From: Deltaproteobacteria bacterium
Lineage (GTDB): Bacteria > Desulfobacterota > Desulfarculia > Adiutricales > Adiutricaceae
Direction: 5' to 3'
Length of the DNA stretch: 10,899 nt
NCBI GenBank assembly: GCA_031267005.1
Contig: JAIRZX010000265.1
Coordinates: 1-10,899, forward strand
Made by a program: the position numbers and the translations under genes. The stretch's first letter is position 1, and every line of letters begins with the position of its first letter. Positions 6,732 to 10,899 of the stretch are shown in pieces. The notes beneath the pieces are model-generated. The model was given only the letters and a program-made list of their open reading frames with translations, searched no databases and was not told the origin of the DNA.

Positions 6732-8051
6732 TCAGCCCCGCCTGCCGTAAACCTCCATCGCCTCCCGGATCTGCGCCGCGAAGGCCAGCCGGCCCAGGCC
6801 TTCCTCGGCCCTCGCCAGGGCCTCGAAGGCGGGAGGCCACGCCAGCATGTCCTCGCTCGCGGCGGTTATGGCCTCCAAAGCCGCCCCGCGCGCCCCTTCG
6901 GGGTTCTCCGGGAGCATGGCGGCGGAGGCGTCTGTAAACGGCTTGTACTTGGCGGGGTCCGGCGCGGGGAGGGCGGCGGAGCGCCCCGCCGGGCCCGAGT
7001 CGCGCCCCCGGCGGGGAGTGTGGAAAGTGTTGGCTTTGCGCTTGGACGCGGACTTCCGGAAATAGAAGACGCCGTTGCGCTCCTCCAGGCTGAGGTTGGC
7101 GGAGGGCGGCCAGATCTCCCCGGGGGCCGTGAAGCAAAGCCCCCCCTCGCGCAACAGCTCGGGGACGGCGGCAGGAAGCGCTCCGGCCCGCTCGTCGGGG
7201 GCCTCGCGGGTTATGTTGCGGGCGAACAGCACGTCCACCTTCCCCCGGAAGGACCAGAGGAGGTTTTCGCGGAAGCCCGAGCCTGCGGCGGCCCCAGCGG
7301 CCGGGCCTTCCCCGGGCGCAATCTCCGGTCCCCCGCCGCCGCCGACCGCTCCCCCGGCTTCCCCGTCCGGGCCGGGAAGACCGGCGCCGTCCCTCCCGTC
7401 CTTCCTGGAGCCCCAAACCGGGGGGCCCTGCTCAATCCGGACGCCGCCGCAAGGCAGGTAAACGTCGCCGAAGCCGTAGGACAGGCTTACGCCCGCGTCG
7501 TCCCTGAAGCGCCTGGAACTCCCCGCCTCGTTTTTGAACCATCTGCCCCTGGGGTACGGGAAGCCTTCGAGGTCGGCCTCGTCGTAACGGCGGCTCCCGG
7601 CCAGGGCCAAGGCCCTGGGCGACACGTCCAGGCCGTTGACCTCGATAGCCCAGCTCCTCTCGGGCAGCCCGGCAGCCGCCAGTGACGCGGCGAGCGACAC
7701 CGGGCTCCAGCCGCGCCCGCAGCCGAGCACCAGGGCGGTCAGGCGCCTCTCGCCCGCGAAGGCGGACCACTCGCGCACGAGAAGCGGCACCTCCTCGAAT
7801 GCCCTTGGCCCCTCGAAGAACCGCCGCTCCAGCGGCCTCAGAGAGCCGTAGACGTCCAGCGCCGCCAACGCCTCGGCCGGGTCCCTTTCCAGGGCGAGGG
7901 CGTAGTCCACCTCGCCTATCCCCGAGGCCGAGGCCCGGTGGGAGGCTATGTCCACGAGCGCCGCCAGCGATTCCGGCGTCCCGGCCCTGCCCAGCGCCCT
8001 GAAGGCGCGGCGGGCCGCCCCCGGGAGCGCCGGGTTCAAGTCGTCCGTCAC
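6732..8051 (-). CDS. divergent CheR-like SAM-dependent methyltransferase
   Basis: The 439-residue protein follows the layout of chemoreceptor methyltransferase CheR. An N-terminal helical part ends in RPLERRFFEGPRAFEEV (72-88). SAM motif I is VLGCGRGWSPVSLA (108-121), a second acidic motif is NGLDVSPRALALA (139-151), then FARN (276-279) and REGGLCFTAPGE (301-312). Residues about 212-258 are a Gly/Ala/Pro-rich insert just before NLL. The C-terminal 60-70 residues are helical and may be TPR-like. CheR usually has T-x-F-F-R and G-E-E-P-Y; here these read R-R-F-F-E and G-W-S-P-V, so the usual SAM/active-site Arg and Glu are missing. It may use another substrate or be inactive; no chemotaxis gene is nearby. 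The start is GTG, 21 nt after merR, with only AGGGT about 15 nt upstream as a possible ribosome binding site. A generic class I methyltransferase is the alternative. Confidence 0.75.
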   Translation of the reverse strand: MTDDLNPALPGAARRAFRALGRAGTPESLAALVDIASHRASASGIGEVDYALALERDPAEALAALDVYGSLRPLERRFFEGPRAFEEVPLLVREWSAFAGERRLTALVLGCGRGWSPVSLAASLAAAGLPERSWAIEVNGLDVSPRALALAGSRRYDEADLEGFPYPRGRWFKNEAGSSRRFRDDAGVSLSYGFGDVYLPCGGVRIEQGPPVWGSRKDGRDGAGLPGPDGEAGGAVGGGGGPEIAPGEGPAAGAAAGSGFRENLLWSFRGKVDVLFARNITREAPDERAGALPAAVPELLREGGLCFTAPGEIWPPSANLSLEERNGVFYFRKSASKRKANTFHTPRRGRDSGPAGRSAALPAPDPAKYKPFTDASAAMLPENPEGARGAALEAITAASEDMLAWPPAFEALARAEEGLGRLAFAAQIREAMEVYGRRG

Positions 8052-8072
8052 GTTGAAAACCTATTACCCTGG

Positions 8073-8762
8073 CTATGCTTTCTTGGCGCCGCCGCAGGCC
8101 CGGAGGGCGGGCCTCGGGCGCGGGCCGCGATTGCGCCTGAAGTCGGGGGCCAGCATCATGTAGTCCCTCAGGCCGAACAGTTCCTGGCGCACCTCGGCTA
8201 TGAGCTTGCGGAGCGCCGCCTCGTCCGCGGCGGGTCCGGCGGGGGCGGCCCGGCCCGACGATGAAGGCGGAGCGGGCGGCGCCGCGAACGCGACCGCCGG
8301 GGACGGAGCGGGCTTGGCCGTCCGCTTCCCCGCCGGGGGGGCCTTCGGTCCCCGCCTTTCCCCGGCGCCGGACCCGTCCCCGAATCCCTCCTCCGGGCCC
8401 GCCGAGGGCTCCGGCAAGGCTGCGGGAGCGGACGCGTCGTCCGCGCCGCCGGCAGCCCCGGGAGCCGCCCGCAGGGGCCGTCCGGCGGAGACCCGGCTCC
8501 GCCCGGTCTTTTTCGCCTGGGCGATGCGAAGCTTGGCGCCCTCGACGGTCAGCCGCTCTATGCGGGTGAGGCGCTTGATCTCCGCGAAGATCTCCAGATC
8601 GTCCTTCCGGTAGAGCTTTCTCCCGGAGTCCATGCGGATGGGCTTTATGTGCTTCGCGAACTCCTTCTCCCAATACCTCACGATGCTGGACGGAAGATCC
8701 AGCTTCTCGGCTATCTCTCCGGTCCGGAAAAGCAACTGTCCGTCGTTGGGCGCTTTGGCCAT
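8073..8762 (-). CDS. MerR-family transcriptional regulator
   Basis: This 229-residue DNA-binding protein has a typical MerR winged helix-turn-helix at 11-85: FRTGEIAEKLDLPSSIVRYW, then the wing (GRKLYRKDDLEIFAEIKRL) and the helix LTVEGAKLRIAQ. Residues about 88-180 are an Ala/Pro/Gly-rich linker with little predicted structure. A short C-terminal helix (LRKLIAEVRQELFGLRDYMM, about 184-203) may dimerise. No metal-binding cysteine cluster is present; the single Cys is near the C-terminus. It matches the MerR-type regulator that commonly follows ihfA in Proteobacteria and Desulfobacterota, whose target is generally unknown. The ATG start lacks a strong ribosome binding site. It lies 153 nt after ihfA and 21 nt before the methyltransferase, in the same direction. 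The linker is longer than usual for this group as I know it. Confidence 0.9.
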   Translation of the reverse strand: MAKAPNDGQLLFRTGEIAEKLDLPSSIVRYWEKEFAKHIKPIRMDSGRKLYRKDDLEIFAEIKRLTRIERLTVEGAKLRIAQAKKTGRSRVSAGRPLRAAPGAAGGADDASAPAALPEPSAGPEEGFGDGSGAGERRGPKAPPAGKRTAKPAPSPAVAFAAPPAPPSSSGRAAPAGPAADEAALRKLIAEVRQELFGLRDYMMLAPDFRRNRGPRPRPALRACGGAKKA

Positions 8763-8915
8763 GGGGGCAACCGGGGCAAGGAAGAGGGGCTCGCGGGCAT
8801 GCCGCCCGCGGGGCTTGTGGGCTTCCCGCCGGGAGGCGGAAATCAGTTAGGCCGGGGCCTTAAGGCCGGGAAGCGGGCCGGAAGGCCGGGAAGTCGTCGA
8901 CGTCAGGCAGGGCGG
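8763..8915 (-). promoter_or_regulatory. ihfA-merR intergenic region with palindromes
   Basis: This 153-nt spacer holds a perfect 12-bp palindrome GGCCTTAAGGCC (8856-8867), a direct repeat AAGGCCGGGAAG (8862-8873 and 8882-8893), and a hairpin CCGCC-GGGA-GGCGG (8826-8839). The palindrome could be an operator for the MerR-family protein, but MerR operators normally sit between promoter boxes and no clear boxes are visible. The function is therefore unproven. Confidence 0.25.
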
Positions 8916-9287
8916 CTAGAGGGAGTCGCCGTCTGGCGGAGCGGGGGGGCCGGGCTCCGGCTCCGGGGAACCGACGAAGTTCCGGTGGATCCTTTCCCTA
9001 ATGGTCCTGCTCATGGAGAAGTGCGGCTTCCGGCGGCCGGGCACCTGCGCGAAGACGCCGGTCTTGGGGTTGCGGCCGGGCCTCGGGGGCGTGTCCCTGA
9101 CCCCGAAGCGCCCAAGCCCCGGGACGGAGACCGTGAGGCCCTTGGCCATGGCCTCGGCTATGCAGTCGACGAATGTCTCCAGCACCCGGCCCGCGTCCTT
9201 CCCGGAAAGGGACAGCTTGCCCCTGATGATCTGGACGATGTCGGCCCGGGTAAGCGGCAAGTAGCCGCTTTGGCGGTATTTGGGCAT
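8916..9287 (-). CDS. ihfA: integration host factor subunit alpha (HU/IHF family)
   Basis: This is a nucleoid-associated DNA-bending protein of 123 residues. The N-terminal dimerisation helices span about 12-50 (LTRADIVQIIRGKLSLSGKD...). The core contains GLGRFGV (57-63), and the DNA-inserting beta-arm carries the signature RPGRNPKTG (69-77), with Pro74 at the intercalating position. The C-terminal helix RTIRERIHRNF follows. Residues 106-123 add a Pro/acidic tail (GSPEPEPGPPAPPDGDSL) absent from the roughly 99-residue enterobacterial protein. The assignment as alpha rests on the classic place downstream of pheT and before a merR gene; by sequence alone it could be called simply HU/IHF-like. 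AAGGA lies 11 nt before the ATG. Expression probably depends on read-through from pheT, though the 367-nt gap leaves room for its own promoter. Confidence 0.9.
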   Translation of the reverse strand: MPKYRQSGYLPLTRADIVQIIRGKLSLSGKDAGRVLETFVDCIAEAMAKGLTVSVPGLGRFGVRDTPPRPGRNPKTGVFAQVPGRRKPHFSMSRTIRERIHRNFVGSPEPEPGPPAPPDGDSL

Positions 9288-9654
9288 AGTTGCCGGGGTC
9301 CTTTCCGGGGTGGCCCTGCAGGGCCCGCTCCGGCATGCGTAGCCAGGGGACCGTTCCGGGGGGCGGAAGCAGGGGGCCGGGCGCGGCCGGGAGGAAGCGT
9401 CAGGGAGCCCGGAGCCCGGATTCCAGGGGCTCCGGGGCCCGGGGGCCCGGTGGGCCGGGGATCAGGGGGTCATACAGACAAGCGTTCCGGAACCTGACGG
9501 GCTTCGGCGCCGTGGCGTCCTGATCCTTCCGGGCGCTCCCTTATCCCTTCCGGGGGAGCACTGAATCCTCAGGGGGAGGCCCTGATCCCGTCCGGGGCAA
9601 CGCCGGCCCTGCGCCAGAGGGGGCCCCGCAGGCCGCTCCGGCCCATGCCGGGCC
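9288..9654 (-). promoter_or_regulatory. pheT-ihfA intergenic region with a strong hairpin and degenerate repeats
   Basis: These 367 nt carry a perfect 9-bp inverted repeat (CCGGAGCCC at 9409-9417, GGGCTCCGG at 9427-9435, 9-nt loop). Four degenerate units of about 21 nt start at 9521, 9541, 9562 and 9583, each of the form T(G/T)A-TCC-(n)-TC-(A/C)-GGGG. No open frame is convincing. The hairpin could stabilise or end the pheT mRNA or be an extragenic palindrome; no U-run follows it. A promoter for ihfA may be here, but no clear -10/-35 pair is visible. Confidence 0.35.
9409..9435. repeat. perfect 9-bp inverted repeat
   Basis: CCGGAGCCC (9409-9417) and GGGCTCCGG (9427-9435) are exact reverse complements around a 9-nt loop. 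The stem would be very stable in RNA from either strand. Further GGGCCC-rich sequence follows to about 9460. Confidence 0.8.
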
Positions 9655-10899
9655 TCAGGACCTTAAGGTCGCCCCGAACTCCTCCTCAAGCGTGGCCGCA
9701 ATCGTTTTAAAATAACCGCTTACCAGCTCTTCCGTCAAGGTCCGCGAGCTGTCCTGGAAATAGAGCCGGAAAGCTATGCTCTTCTTGCCCTCGGGAAGCC
9801 GGTCGCCCGCGTAAAGATCGAAGACCGCGACTTTCCTCAAGGGGTAGTCCCCCTTGCGGACGCTCCGCTCGAGCTCCGCCGCGGCCACGGAGGAGTCGAC
9901 CAGGACGGCCAAATCCCTCACGGCGGGGGGGAAGCCGGGGAAGGGCTCGAAGACCGGGGAGGGCGACGGGGGCAAACCGGAAGTCGCGAGTTCGAACACG
10001 TAGACCGGGCCGCCGCTTTTCTTGAGGCCGAAGGCCTCCGCTACGGATTCCCTCACGAGCCCCAGGTGCCCCAGAAGGACTCCCCCGCGGCGGACCGAGG
10101 CGGCCTCCCTGGGGTCCAGGTACGGCGGCAAGGTGCCGTCACGGGCGAAATCCCAGCTCTCGGCGTAGGAGGCGGCCAGCGCCTCCACCACGCCCTTGGC
10201 GTCGAAGAAGTCCACGGGCCGCTTCTCCTCGCACCACAAGAGGGACTCGCGGTCGCCCGCCATGAGCCCCGCGAAGAGGGGGACCTCCTCCGGGGCGCCG
10301 ACGGCGGCCTTCTGGCGGAAGACCCTCGAGAGCTCGAAGAGCCTCAAATCCCTTTCCTCGTGGTACTGGTTGAGCCTCGCTGCCTTCAAAAGCGAGGGGA
10401 CAGCGGTGGTCCGCAACGCCCCTTGCTCTTCCGAGAGCGGGTTAGCCACCATGCGGATTTCCGTGCGGAGAGGGTGGTCAGGGCCCAGCCCCAGCTTGTC
10501 GGCGAAGTTCGCGTTCAAAAAAGAAAAGCTCATGAGTTCCATGAAGCCTTTCCCGACCATGAAAGCGCGGATCCTATCCGCGGAGCGGTAGGCCTCTGGC
10601 GGGGGCTCGGCGGCGGCGGGCGGCTTGGGCAGCGTGGCGGGGAGGCTCCCGAAGTCCAGGATCCTCACCACCTCCTCGAAAAGGTCGGCTTCCCGTGTCA
10701 GATCCGGCCTCCAGGAGGGGATCTCGGCGTCGTAAAGGCAGATAGTCGCCTGCGAGGGCGTGAGCTTCACCCCCAGATCCCCCAGCGCCCTCTCCATCTC
10801 GGGCTCCGAGTGCGCCGTGCCCAAAAGGGCGTTGCACCTGGCCGGGGTGAAGGGCACGGTGCGGGTCTTCCAGGGCCTGGGGCAACAGTCGACGAGCCC
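9655..10899 (-). CDS. pheT: phenylalanyl-tRNA synthetase beta subunit (partial, 3' part)
   Basis: The beta subunit of the cytoplasmic (alpha-beta)2 enzyme that charges tRNA-Phe. The visible 414 residues start inside the B5 domain and run to the TGA at 9657-9655. The frame stays open to the right edge (upstream residues include RPWKTRTVPFTPARC), so the GTG at 10857 is an internal Val and not the start. Recognisable parts are the B5 segment ending PSWRPDLTREADLFEEVVRI, the core with NPLSEEQGALRTTAVPSLL and ERDLRLFELSRVFR, and the C-terminal FDX-ACB anticodon-binding domain beginning FEPFPGFPPAVRDLAVLVD and ending near GYFKTIAATLEEEF. The full family protein is about 800 residues, so roughly the N-terminal half lies beyond the window, presumably preceded by pheS. 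No damage is visible. It heads the pheT-ihfA-merR gene order on this strand. Confidence 0.97.
   Translation of the reverse strand, partial: GLVDCCPRPWKTRTVPFTPARCNALLGTAHSEPEMERALGDLGVKLTPSQATICLYDAEIPSWRPDLTREADLFEEVVRILDFGSLPATLPKPPAAAEPPPEAYRSADRIRAFMVGKGFMELMSFSFLNANFADKLGLGPDHPLRTEIRMVANPLSEEQGALRTTAVPSLLKAARLNQYHEERDLRLFELSRVFRQKAAVGAPEEVPLFAGLMAGDRESLLWCEEKRPVDFFDAKGVVEALAASYAESWDFARDGTLPPYLDPREAASVRRGGVLLGHLGLVRESVAEAFGLKKSGGPVYVFELATSGLPPSPSPVFEPFPGFPPAVRDLAVLVDSSVAAAELERSVRKGDYPLRKVAVFDLYAGDRLPEGKKSIAFRLYFQDSSRTLTEELVSGYFKTIAATLEEEFGATLRS

Noticed and set aside
7020..9497. Long plus-strand open frames opposite the methyltransferase, merR and ihfA genes
   Set aside because: They are antisense to genes with clear domains and reflect high third-position GC.

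Overview
This 10.9 kb window comes from a GC-rich bacterial genome, most likely a proteobacterium or a deltaproteobacterium-like anaerobe (Desulfobacterota). The conserved part is on the minus strand at the right: 3' pheT, then ihfA, then a MerR-family regulator gene. This order is well known in Proteobacteria and Desulfobacterota. Hand counts of single 60-base lines give about 70-77% GC there. The lineage is inferred from gene order and composition only. The left two thirds is accessory DNA with long gene-poor stretches and nuclease genes of families that are often multicopy in gut and host-associated anaerobes.

Layout, left to right. 1-171 may be the 3' tail of an unknown gene. 172-649 is GC-rich and shows no convincing gene. 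650-1868 (+) is a PD-(D/E)XK nuclease of the Rpn / 'nuclease family transposase' type. Its frame is broken by one extra T in a T5 run. 2002-2066 is a short second copy of the region around that break, and it still has T4 and the intact frame. 2067-3014 is gene-poor. 3015-4844 (+) is an intact AAA-ATPase-like/PD-(D/E)XK protein, far more AT-rich than its surroundings. It sits in an AT-rich island that runs from about 2740 to 5660. 4845-6176 is gene-poor. 6177-6498 (+) is a possible small gene disrupted by a 40-bp tandem duplication. 6732-8051 (-) is a divergent CheR-like methyltransferase. 8073-8762 (-) is the MerR regulator, 8916-9287 (-) is ihfA, and 9655-10899 (-) is the 3' two fifths or more of pheT, which runs off the right edge.

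The four minus-strand genes all read the same way and could be one transcript: pheT, 367-nt spacer, ihfA, 153-nt spacer, merR, 21-nt spacer, methyltransferase. pheT is translation machinery, ihfA is a nucleoid protein, and merR is a DNA-binding regulator. The methyltransferase looks like a lineage-specific addition, and its residues at the usual CheR catalytic/SAM positions differ from the family pattern. The plus-strand accessory genes are independent and look like transferred or decaying mobile/defence-type nucleases.

The most informative signals are the one-base frameshift that can be checked against its own T4 duplicate, the 40-bp duplication whose removal restores one reading frame, the compositional island around the AAA-ATPase-like gene, and the altered CheR-like enzyme. 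I found no CRISPR array, tRNA, rRNA or intact insertion sequence.
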